A program made the translations under genes and the position numbers. Source: Acidobacteriaceae bacterium (GTDB lineage Bacteria > Acidobacteriota > Terriglobia > Terriglobales > Acidobacteriaceae). From it: DNA of 7,342 nt. The first letter of the stretch is position 1. Each line of letters begins with the position of its first letter. The notes below the pieces were generated by a model. That model ran no database searches and had not been told where the DNA came from. It worked only from the letters and a program-made list of their open reading frames with translations. The stretch lies in NCBI GenBank assembly GCA_030039895.1, contig JASHUR010000276.1:1-7342 (forward strand), in the 5' to 3' direction. Shown one piece after another: positions 1 through 5,880 of this stretch.

Positions 1-1573
1 GAATCGCCACCGCTGCCATCGGCGCAACCTTCGACAGTCTGATCACCCCGTGCACATCCGTCAGCACCTGCACATTCGTCTTCAGTTCCGGCCTCGTCAG
101 TTCAATCACCTCAGGAACTGACGCTTTATCCACCCTCGCATCGGCCAACACCAGAACCTTCGGCGCCACCACATTCTGTTTCGTCAATACAACCACCGGT
201 GGAAGGTCCTTCCCCGCAAGAATCCTTGGCTGAACCTCTTTGTCCTCCGTCACTGCAACCACTGGACCCGCCGGCACTGTCGGCTCAACCACCTTTAACT
301 TGACCGGAGCGGGAGTCGTCGCTGGCGCAACCACCTTTTCCTTCGCAGCCGTCTGCGCCCGCGCCGGAACCACATGCACCATCCCCGCCAGCGCCACCGC
401 CACCGTCATTGCCGCCACTCCCGCCGCTCCGCGAACCACCCTCGCCCGCGCGCTCATCGCCGTCTTCGTCTCCATCAGCCGCATCACTCTCTCCTCCAGA
501 ACATTCCCGTTCCAAAGCCCCATCGCGCCCGCCTGCTCCATCGCTCCGCCCGTAGTCATCCGTTCCGCCAGCCCCACCAGGCACCGCGCATACTCTGCAT
601 CCGACTCCATCACTCGCGCCGCCATCGCGTCGCACGCCATCTCCCGCGTCCCGTATATCCGCCGCTCCACCGCATACGTCACCGGATGCCACTTCAGCGG
701 CGCCGCCATCGCCTCGCACACCAGGTTCATCGCATAATCGCGCCGCCGGATATGCGCCATCTCATGGCACACCGCCGCCCTTGCCTCATCCTCACAACCC
801 GCCTCCAGCAATCCCCGCACAAACCCCGCTGGACACAGCAGCACCGGCCGCCTCGCGCCCACAACAACCGGCCCGGCTAATGTATCGGCATCACCCACCA
901 CCCGAACCTCCGGCCCCATCCCCTGCGCGGTACCGAATCCAGCTACTCCCATCCTTCGCGCGCACTCCTCCACCAACGCGCGCTCGCCGCCCGTCAGCGC
1001 GTCCGCATCGGAATCCCGCACCAGCCGCCGCGCCCCGCTCCACGCCCGTGCAATCCGCACCAGCCCCAACAGCATCACCAGCAGATACACCCCCGCAATC
1101 CACCCTGCCGCCGTCGCGCTCAACTCAATCCGCCGCACATGCTCCAGCGCTGCAACTACCCATCCCGCCCAGCTCGAAACATGCCCGGCTCCCTGCGATC
1201 CCAGCACCAGCCCGCCCGGCTCGCCAATCAGGCCAGAATCTCCCGCGCCGAATGCTCCCTGACCACTATCAGGACTTGCTGTACCCGCCACTCCCGCCGC
1301 CGCATCATGCGCCGGAACTACCTCCACCCGCGCCGCCGCCAAACTCTCGACTGACTGCCGCGCCAGACCCTCACTCGCGCCGCGCCCTGCACCCGAATCC
1401 GCGAGCACGCCTGCCAGCGGCAGCACCGCCGCCAGCATCAGGACCCCAACCCAAATCCGGTATTGCGCCGCCGCGCTCGGCCTCGCCACCCGCACCAGCA
1501 ACCACGCCCCCGCCGCCAGCACCGGAAGCTGCCACGCCGCATTCACCGCATACTCCACCAACGCCCCATTCAT
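1..1573 (-). CDS. BlaR1-like M56 family membrane metallopeptidase (C-terminus cut by window edge)
   Basis: The minus strand is open without a stop from the ATG at 1573 to base 1, giving 524 complete codons; the 3' end lies outside the window. The start is well supported: AAGGAG (1587-1582) lies 8 nt upstream. Hydrophobic segments appear at about residues 12-30, 38-58, 155-174 and 383-401. The zinc-protease motif HEMAH is at residues 270-274, followed by REMACD (Glu311, Asp315), which fits the usual M56 arrangement HExxH plus ExxCD. In the BlaR1/MecR1 family such a protein detects an extracellular signal and its cytoplasmic-side protease domain activates cleavage of the partner repressor. The upstream gene is that repressor. 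Residues 402-524 are a Val/Pro/Lys-rich, presumably periplasmic segment with no penicillin-binding sensor motif visible so far, so beta-lactam sensing cannot be claimed. The function of the C-terminus is unknown. Confidence 0.92.
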   Translation of the reverse strand, partial: MNGALVEYAVNAAWQLPVLAAGAWLLVRVARPSAAAQYRIWVGVLMLAAVLPLAGVLADSGAGRGASEGLARQSVESLAAARVEVVPAHDAAAGVAGTASPDSGQGAFGAGDSGLIGEPGGLVLGSQGAGHVSSWAGWVVAALEHVRRIELSATAAGWIAGVYLLVMLLGLVRIARAWSGARRLVRDSDADALTGGERALVEECARRMGVAGFGTAQGMGPEVRVVGDADTLAGPVVVGARRPVLLCPAGFVRGLLEAGCEDEARAAVCHEMAHIRRRDYAMNLVCEAMAAPLKWHPVTYAVERRIYGTREMACDAMAARVMESDAEYARCLVGLAERMTTGGAMEQAGAMGLWNGNVLEERVMRLMETKTAMSARARVVRGAAGVAAMTVAVALAGMVHVVPARAQTAAKEKVVAPATTPAPVKLKVVEPTVPAGPVVAVTEDKEVQPRILAGKDLPPVVVLTKQNVVAPKVLVLADARVDKASVPEVIELTRPELKTNVQVLTDVHGVIRLSKVAPMAAVAI

Positions 1574-1581
1574 CTCCACTG

Positions 1582-1587
1582 CTCCTT
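1582..1587 (-). promoter_or_regulatory. Ribosome binding site of the M56 peptidase gene
   Basis: AAGGAG on the minus strand with an 8-nt spacer to the ATG at 1573. It decides between this start and the alternative, out-of-frame ATG at 1569. Confidence 0.8.
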
Positions 1588-1632
1588 CGCTCCAGAACTA
1601 CGCTCGTCCGCCAGCCCGCGTTCCCTGAACCC

Positions 1633-1660
1633 TAATCCCTATTGACCATCGGCTTTTACC
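1633..1660. repeat. Degenerate extension of the heptanucleotide array
   Basis: Four 7-bp units in exact register with the main array: TAATCCC, TATTGAC, CATCGGC and TTTTACC. Each differs from a canonical unit by one to three bases. They suggest that the array was once longer on this side and that its edge has decayed. Confidence 0.6.
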
Positions 1661-1828
1661 TATTGGCTCTTGGCTATTGCCTATTGGCTATTGGCTCTTG
1701 GCTATTCCCTATTGGCTATTGGCTATTGCCTATTGGCTATTGGCTATTGGCTATTGGCTATTCCCTATTGGCTCTTGGCTATTGCCTATTCCCTATTGGC
1801 TATTGGCTCTTGGCTATTCCCTATTGGC
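1661..1828. repeat. Heptanucleotide tandem array, 24 units of TATTGGC and variants
   Basis: Twenty-four 7-bp units follow each other with no break in register. There are 13 TATTGGC, 4 TCTTGGC, 3 TATTGCC and 4 TATTCCC. Calling these A, B, C and D, the order is ABCAABDAACAAAADABCDAABDA. Units 1-8 (1661-1716) and 16-24 (1766-1828) are the same block except for one extra D unit, so part of the array arose by block duplication. Four decayed units in the same register lie upstream (1633-1660: TAATCCC, TATTGAC, CATCGGC, TTTTACC). The array fills most of the 247-bp gap between the repressor and the M56 gene. Its last unit contains the end of the repressor gene (CAA TAG). Read on the minus strand, adjacent TATTGGC units give GCCAATAG copies that place a TAG in all three frames, so the array cannot be translated in that direction. 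Confidence 0.97.
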
Positions 1829-2207
1829 TGTCTTTCTTCACCTTCTCCACCACTCGCGCCAGCTCCTCTGCGCTGATCTGCCTCGTGTCCAGCATCGCCA
1901 TCAACAACGCCTCGCCCGATCCTCCAAACATCCGGCTCACCAGATCGTGCACCGCGCTTCCTCGCGCCCGTTCGCGGCTCACCAGCGCTTCATACCTGTA
2001 CGCGCGACCCTCCTCTGCACGTTTCACTTTTTTCTTGCGCCACAAAACATTCAGCATCGTCTGCACTGTCGTATATGCCAGCTCCGCCTTCAACTCGCGT
2101 TGGACCTCGGCCACCGTCAGCCCGCTCCCGTCTCCGCCCCGCTCCCACAGCACCTGCATAATCTCCAGCTCCAGCCGCGTCAGCGCCTTCGGCTCGTTTT
2201 TCCCCAT
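1821..2207 (-). CDS. BlaI/MecI/CopY-family transcriptional repressor
   Basis: This encodes 128 residues, the usual size for the family. The winged-helix DNA-binding domain covers about residues 8-76: a LTRLELEIMQVLWE first helix, a recognition region with AYTTVQTMLNVL (44-55) and a wing with KKKVKR..EGRAYRY (58-72). The C-terminal helices (79-128) would form the dimerisation part, which the activated protease system inactivates in BlaI and MecI. I chose the ATG at 2207 because the family fold starts directly after it and AGGAG (2223-2219) precedes it, although the 11-nt spacing is slightly long. The reading frame stays open up to a TTG at 2276, but that TTG is the first part of a TTGACA promoter box, so it is unlikely to be translated. 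The stop codon TAG lies in the last unit of the heptamer array. The gene is the first of an operon with the M56 peptidase, the standard order for such sensor pairs. The sequence does not show what the pair regulates beyond itself. Confidence 0.92.
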   Translation of the reverse strand: MGKNEPKALTRLELEIMQVLWERGGDGSGLTVAEVQRELKAELAYTTVQTMLNVLWRKKKVKRAEEGRAYRYEALVSRERARGSAVHDLVSRMFGGSGEALLMAMLDTRQISAEELARVVEKVKKDSQ

Positions 2208-2246
2208 CGCCCCACCATCTCCTAAGACTTTCGTAGATACTCCCCC

Positions 2247-2276
2247 ATTAAGACGCATCCCCTGCACATTTGTCAA
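2247..2276 (-). promoter_or_regulatory. Promoter of the repressor/M56 operon
   Basis: On the minus strand a perfect -35 box TTGACA (2276-2271) is followed after 18 bp by CTTAAT (2252-2247), a 4-of-6 match to TATAAT. Transcription would begin near 2240, leaving a leader of about 30 nt that contains the AGGAG of the repressor gene. Confidence 0.6.
2265..2274 (-). promoter_or_regulatory. Candidate BlaI-type operator overlapping the -35 box
   Basis: GACAAATGTG contains ACA-N2-TGT, the inner part of the TACANNTGTA dyad bound by BlaI and MecI in staphylococci. It overlaps the -35 hexamer, where a bound repressor would block RNA polymerase. This fits autoregulation, but the outer T/A pair of the consensus is absent, so the call is an inference. 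Confidence 0.4.
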
Positions 2277-2380
2277 CTAAGCTTTTAGGACTCCCCGCTC
2301 AACGCCCAGCCAATCTCCCCTTATCGCCTTTCTTCGCATATCATTGACTGCCCACTGGCGATCATTTAGCGTTTGCAGCA

Positions 2381-3991
2381 ATGGACGCCTCGGCAACAGG
2401 CGAAATTGCTTCAAATCACTCACACCTGGACGACAGCCCCCAGCTGCCGCTTCTTCACCATCTCGCTCGCTCCCTCGCCGTTGGGTTCGTCCTGGTTGTC
2501 CCGGCTGTTTTTGCGCTCATGTATATGGACCACCTCATCACCGCCGACGGCGACATCTGGTGGCACATGCGCTCGGCCCAGTGGATCCTCGCCCACCACG
2601 CCTTCCCCCACTCGGATCACTTCACCAGTTTCGGCGCAGGCAAACCTTGGGCTGCCTACAGCTGGCTTTACGACCTTCTTCTGCTGGAATCCTTCAACCT
2701 TTATGGTCTTGTCGGAATCTTTGGCTATGTCATCGTGATGCTCACCCTCATGACCGCCGCCATCTATCACCTCATCCGCCGCCTCCAGCCTGATTTCTGG
2801 CTGGCTCTGTTAATCACTTTGGTCACGTCCTATTGTCTGCTGCCGCTTTCCACCGCGCGCCCTTGGCTCTTCAGTATTCTGTTCTTCATCGTCCAGCTCG
2901 ACATTCTGTTCGAGGTTCGCAAAACCGGTCGCACCCGCGGGCTTTATTGGCTGCCCCTTGTCTATGCGCTCTGGGCAAATCTGCACATTCAGTTCTTCGA
3001 CGGCCTCGTGGTGCTCGGCCTCGCTTTCGGCGAATCTGTCATTGCCCTTCGGTGGCCTCAATTCCAGACGGGCCTCAAGGCCCTCTCTGCGGGAATTGCT
3101 TTGGTCGCCTGCTTTCTCGCCACCATGATCAACCCCTACGGCTGGCACATCTACAAAATTGGAATCGATCTCGCCACCCAGCCTCAGGTCCTCAGTCTCA
3201 TCACCGAACTGCAATCAATGGCCTTCCGGTCCCTGCAGGATTTTGTCCTGCTCTTCCTGGCTCTGCTCGCCGCCGCCGCACTTTCCTGGCAGACTGCGCG
3301 CCTGGCTGGCCGCAGGTTCCCGCTCTTTGAGACCGCCCTGCTCGCCTTTGCCGCCATCGTCTCGTTCCACACCCGGCGGGACATCTGGGTTCTGCTCAGC
3401 GTCAGCGCTGCCATACTCGCGCAGGCCATCCGTCGCGGCCATCCCCGTCCGGCCCCATTGGCCTCCCGAACCGGCCGCATCTTGGGGTTCTCACTCACCT
3501 GCGCCACCGCTCTGCTGCTGCCCCTGCTTATAATGCGCGGACTAGGACTGAACAACGCCAAACTCGAGTCTTACCTCGCGCAATCCATGCCCGTCCGCGC
3601 CGTTCAGGTTTGCCAGCTCTACCACTACCGCGGCCCGCTCTACAACGATTTCTCCTGGGGCGGCTATCTTATGTTCAACCTCCGCATGCCCGTCAGCGTT
3701 GACGGCCGCACCGACTTAGCCGGTACCCCACACCTCGTGCACTCCTTCGCCAATTGGATGGCGGACCCCCGCTGGGCATCCGACCCCAGCCTCCAGTCTG
3801 CTGGACTCATCATCGGCCCCACAGATATGCCTCTCGTCCAGGTGCTCCTTCTTGACCCCCGCTTCCAGCTCGCATATAGGGACAGCACCGCAGTCGTCTT
3901 TGTCGCTACCCGATACCACGAACCCCTCGTCACCTCCAACCTTGTTCCTGCTCCTCCCCCACAATCAAGCTCCACACCCACGCAGCCTTGA
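2381..3991 (+). CDS. Polytopic membrane protein, GT-C glycosyltransferase-like, function unknown
   Basis: This encodes 536 residues with about ten hydrophobic segments between residue 30 and residue 391. The first segment (30-48) is followed by a loop with TADGDIWWH (54-62), then PHSD (76-79) and PWAAYSWLYDLL (89-100). Acidic and tryptophan motifs in the first outer loop are typical of GT-C membrane glycosyltransferases that use lipid-linked sugars (PMT/ArnT-like). The C-terminal, mostly soluble part has YNDFSWGGYL (421-430) and VDGR (440-443), a pattern I know from uncharacterised membrane proteins of Acidobacteria and Planctomycetes, and it ends in a Pro/Ser/Thr-rich tail. The substrate is unknown, and a transport or assembly role is also possible. 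The gene is divergent from the repressor operon and probably monocistronic. No strong Shine-Dalgarno precedes the ATG, but the frame has no better start before the first membrane segment. Confidence 0.9.
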   Translation: MDASATGEIASNHSHLDDSPQLPLLHHLARSLAVGFVLVVPAVFALMYMDHLITADGDIWWHMRSAQWILAHHAFPHSDHFTSFGAGKPWAAYSWLYDLLLLESFNLYGLVGIFGYVIVMLTLMTAAIYHLIRRLQPDFWLALLITLVTSYCLLPLSTARPWLFSILFFIVQLDILFEVRKTGRTRGLYWLPLVYALWANLHIQFFDGLVVLGLAFGESVIALRWPQFQTGLKALSAGIALVACFLATMINPYGWHIYKIGIDLATQPQVLSLITELQSMAFRSLQDFVLLFLALLAAAALSWQTARLAGRRFPLFETALLAFAAIVSFHTRRDIWVLLSVSAAILAQAIRRGHPRPAPLASRTGRILGFSLTCATALLLPLLIMRGLGLNNAKLESYLAQSMPVRAVQVCQLYHYRGPLYNDFSWGGYLMFNLRMPVSVDGRTDLAGTPHLVHSFANWMADPRWASDPSLQSAGLIIGPTDMPLVQVLLLDPRFQLAYRDSTAVVFVATRYHEPLVTSNLVPAPPPQSSSTPTQP

Positions 3992-4242
3992 ACGCATCAG
4001 GCCCTGCTCCCATCCACAAACTCGCCCAGAACCTGTCAAGCCCCTTCACGTCCTACTCCATTGATTCCAAAAGCAATTGTCGATGCATTTGAAGTCTCCC
4101 GGTTTTGCTATTCTGAAAGAAGAAGGGGTATTTGCAGCATGGAGTCAGTGGACAATCTCTGCCACAGCAACACGCCTTCGGTAGGGTTCAGCAAGCCCTG
4201 CGACTGCAATGATTTACCAGGCAGGCCTTTTAGAGTCTTGGA
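3992..4242. other. Intergenic stretch without a convincing gene
   Basis: This is the host sequence between the membrane-protein gene and the transposon. A 68-codon ORF begins at 4061 but crosses the transposon end and has no Shine-Dalgarno or recognisable features. No clear terminator hairpin follows the stop at 3991. The segment from 4035 (CCTGTCAAGCCCC) to about 4140 resembles, from memory only, intergenic repeats scattered in acidobacterial genomes. Confidence 0.4.
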
Positions 4243-4250
4243 TTTACGTA
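4243..4250. repeat. Left target-site duplication, TTTACGTA
   Basis: This 8-bp direct repeat is identical to 6676-6683 and abuts the left inverted repeat. Eight bp is the usual duplication length for the IS1595 family. Confidence 0.92.
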
Positions 4251-4273
4251 GGCATAAATATACTTGACTAACC
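4251..4273 (+). repeat. Left terminal inverted repeat of the transposon
   Basis: It begins GGCATAAATATACTTG and continues ACTAACC. Compared with the right end read inward, it differs only at positions 6 (A/T) and 17 (A/C). The transposase promoter's -35 box TTGACT lies inside it. Confidence 0.92.
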
Positions 4274-4292
4274 CATGCAATTCAGGTATGGT
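4264..4292 (+). promoter_or_regulatory. Transposase promoter starting inside the left inverted repeat
   Basis: TTGACT (4264-4269) and TATGGT (4287-4292) are separated by 17 bp. Expected transcription start is around 4299, only a few bases before the ATG at 4302, so the mRNA would be nearly leaderless. No good Shine-Dalgarno is present, which agrees with that. Confidence 0.55.
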
Positions 4293-4301
4293 TGAGTCAT
4301 T

Positions 4302-5285
4302 ATGGATGCGCCGAAAACATTACAGCAAGCGATTCAATACTTTAGCGATGAGAAGGTTTGCATTGAGGCTGTTGCTGCGATGCGTTGGCCTGATGGTGTG
4401 AAGTGTCCGCGCTGCCTTGCGGGAGAGCCGTACTGGTTTGAGTCGCAGAAGCGGTGGAAGTGCCGCAAGTGCCGCAAGCAGTTCTCGGTCAAGGTCGAGT
4501 CCATCTTTGAGGATTCGCCTATTTCTTTGAGCAAGTGGCTTCCTGCGTTGTGGCTTATCGTGAACTGCAAAAACGGAATTTCCAGCTATGAGTTAGCCCG
4601 TGATCTGGGCGTGACTCAGAAAAGCGCGTGGTTCATGTTGCAACGTCTCAGACTGGCGATGAAGTCCCACAACTGGGGAACCAAGCTGGGCGGCGGCGAG
4701 GTTGAAATTGACGAAGCCTTTGTCGGCGGGAAGATCAAGAACATGCACCGCAAGAGAGCGATGCAGTTGGCCGCAACCAAGATTCGCGAAGGTTACACCG
4801 CTGGCGTGGTGCATGAGAACAAAACCATAGTTCTGGGAATGCTTGACCGCGAGAGCCGTCAGGTTCGTACTAAGGTTGTTCCCGATGTAAAGCGCGAGAC
4901 TTTGCAGAAGGAAATTCTCAGGAACGTGCGCTATGGCGCGAAGGTCTACAGTGACGAAGCCGTAGCCTACGACCAACTGCGCTACAGGTACGTGCATGAG
5001 ACTGTGAACCATGCCGAGAGATACGTCAAAGGCCGCGTCCACACAAACGGGCTGGAAAACTTCTGGTCGCTGATGAAGCGGAACCTCTCAGGGACATACG
5101 TCTGCGTTGAGCCGTTCCACCTTGACCGCTACTTGGATGAGCAGGTTTTCAGGTTCAATAACCGGGCGACCAAAGATAACCCGCTGGACGATGCAGACCG
5201 ATTCCTTCTGGCGCTGTCGCAGGTCGCAAATCGCCGCCTCACCTATGCCGAACTGACAGGCAAGGACGGCACGACGCAAGCCTAA
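4302..5285 (+). CDS. IS1595-family (ISXO2-like) transposase
   Basis: This 327-residue protein is the usual length for the group and catalyses cut/joining of the surrounding element. An N-terminal zinc ribbon has CPRC (35-38) and CRKC (54-57), with the family's RWPDGVKCPRC lead-in. A helix-turn-helix-like stretch follows (GISSYELARDLGVTQKSAWFMLQRLR, about 92-117). The DDE core shows Asp137 in EIDEAFVGGK, Asp218 in YSDEAVAYDQL, and HTNGLENFWSLMKR (247-260) with Asn249 and Glu252, followed by GTYVCVEPFHLDRYLDEQVFRFNNR, the conserved family end. All expected catalytic residues are present and there is no frameshift, so the protein should be active. The stop codon overlaps that of the convergent small ORF in a CTAA sequence. 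The gene sits 28 bp from the element's left repeat. Confidence 0.95.
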   Translation: MDAPKTLQQAIQYFSDEKVCIEAVAAMRWPDGVKCPRCLAGEPYWFESQKRWKCRKCRKQFSVKVESIFEDSPISLSKWLPALWLIVNCKNGISSYELARDLGVTQKSAWFMLQRLRLAMKSHNWGTKLGGGEVEIDEAFVGGKIKNMHRKRAMQLAATKIREGYTAGVVHENKTIVLGMLDRESRQVRTKVVPDVKRETLQKEILRNVRYGAKVYSDEAVAYDQLRYRYVHETVNHAERYVKGRVHTNGLENFWSLMKRNLSGTYVCVEPFHLDRYLDEQVFRFNNRATKDNPLDDADRFLLALSQVANRRLTYAELTGKDGTTQA

Positions 5286-5458
5286 TCCTTATCGCTTGAA
5301 GCGTGGCCCGAAACCGAAGTCTTAGGACCGCGCTTTGGCCTGTCGGCGCGGGATTCTCGATCTTCTTCGATGCGCCGCTTCAGTTCGTCTTTCGACACGC
5401 TCATGACTTCCCGTAGGGCGTCGTTGAAGCGCGTCATTTCTGGCGTGGTAGCCGTCAT
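5282..5458 (-). CDS. Small charged protein, 58 aa, convergent with the transposase
   Basis: A 58-codon ORF on the minus strand, with the ATG at 5458 and its TAG overlapping the transposase TAA. The N-terminal half FNDALREVMSVSKDELKRRI (11-30) should form helices. The C-terminal half is basic and disordered, with RPKRGPKTS (40-48), resembling a short DNA-binding tail. No Shine-Dalgarno of quality is visible, but the amphipathic pattern and low-complexity tail look like a real protein rather than antisense noise, and no other gene occupies this 175 bp. I have a vague memory of similar small proteins near IS elements but cannot name a family. A role as transposition accessory or regulator is a guess. 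Confidence 0.55.
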   Translation of the reverse strand: MTATTPEMTRFNDALREVMSVSKDELKRRIEEDRESRADRPKRGPKTSVSGHASSDKD

Positions 5459-5507
5459 GCAGTTATCATACTCTTCCCGCCCAAACTAGCTCCCTTGGAG
5501 TCTTCAA

Positions 5508-5768
5508 ATGGATAAACGAGCTGAAACTATCCGAGCAGTTTTTGAGCTGGTAATCACGCTACTCGAATCGAACCAGCGACGGCTCGACGAACTCGCCAAC
5601 ATAGTTTTCTCCCTACAATCAACAGTACGCGGTCTAGACCCGACTTTCGATGATGTTCTTCAGCAGAAGACTGACGAGATAAAGTCCGCCACAGAGCCAC
5701 TTCTTCGGAAGCGAGATGAGCAATTCTCTGAGATACGTCGTCTAATTGCCTCTTTTGATCTCGGCTGA
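5508..5768 (+). CDS. Orphan helical protein, 86 aa (transposon cargo)
   Basis: The ATG at 5508 follows GGAG (5497-5500) with a 7-nt spacer, a convincing start. The 86 residues are charged and almost wholly helical by composition, with heptad-like leucine/isoleucine spacing from about residue 10 to residue 35 (AVFELVITLLESNQRRLDEL) and a second helix around 47-80, so a coiled coil or helical hairpin is likely. It has no cysteines, no signal peptide and no membrane segment. I do not recognise a family. It is transcribed divergently from the 58-residue ORF (49 bp between starts) and convergently with the RusA-like gene, from which it is separated by two hairpins. Being inside the transposon, it is passenger DNA. 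Confidence 0.65.
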   Translation: MDKRAETIRAVFELVITLLESNQRRLDELANIVFSLQSTVRGLDPTFDDVLQQKTDEIKSATEPLLRKRDEQFSEIRRLIASFDLG

Positions 5769-5796
5769 ATCGTTCCCTTGCGCTTGTTTGCATTCA

Positions 5797-5831
5797 GGCA
5801 CACTCCATGCGATGATTCGCTTGAGTGTGCC
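5797..5831. terminator. Long hairpin between convergent cargo genes
   Basis: GGCACACTC (5797-5805) pairs with GAGTGTGCC (5823-5831), and inside the loop GCGA (5809-5812) pairs with TCGC (5817-5820) around TGAT. It lies in the 112-bp gap between two genes pointing at each other, so a bidirectional terminator is plausible, although no T-run follows on either strand. Confidence 0.5.
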
Positions 5832-5840
5832 GTATTCGAG

Positions 5841-5860
5841 ACCCCGCCTGCCAGCGGGGT
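5841..5860. terminator. GC-rich hairpin between convergent cargo genes
   Basis: ACCCCGC (5841-5847) and GCGGGGT (5854-5860) form a perfect 7-bp stem with a 6-nt loop, 9 bp after the first hairpin. It ends 20 bp from the RusA-like gene's stop. A transcription-ending or RNA-protecting role is inferred; there is no U-tract. Confidence 0.5.
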
Positions 5861-5880
5861 TGTGCCTCGTTAATTGGAGT

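Noticed and set aside
781..1635. A 284-codon plus-strand ORF, and other long plus-strand ORFs between 240 and 1640
   Set aside because: They are Pro/His/Arg/Ser-rich low-complexity translations antisense to the M56 gene, whose frame has the HEMAH motif and an excellent ribosome site.
1661..1828. CRISPR array
   Set aside because: Units are contiguous 7-mers with no unique spacers and no cas genes nearby.
2208..2276. N-terminal extension of the repressor from TTG 2276
   Set aside because: The codons overlap the promoter (TTGACA) and the residues do not fit the family; the ATG at 2207 has a ribosome site.
1642..2280. Plus-strand ORFs with repeated GYWLLAIGYWLLP-like peptide
   Set aside because: The peptide is a product of the heptamer array and the rest lies antisense to the repressor gene. 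All three plus frames are open through the array, so openness carries no information.
2344..2380. Promoter for the membrane-protein gene (TTGACT at 2344)
   Set aside because: No -10 box at suitable spacing and too little room before the ATG at 2381.
3992..4242. Acidobacterial dispersed intergenic repeat (CCTGTCAAGCCCC...)
   Set aside because: Only a memory-based resemblance; a single copy in the window cannot show that it is a repeat, so it is not called as one.
4061..4267. 68-codon ORF
   Set aside because: It runs across the target duplication and into the transposon's inverted repeat, has no ribosome site and has no recognisable features.
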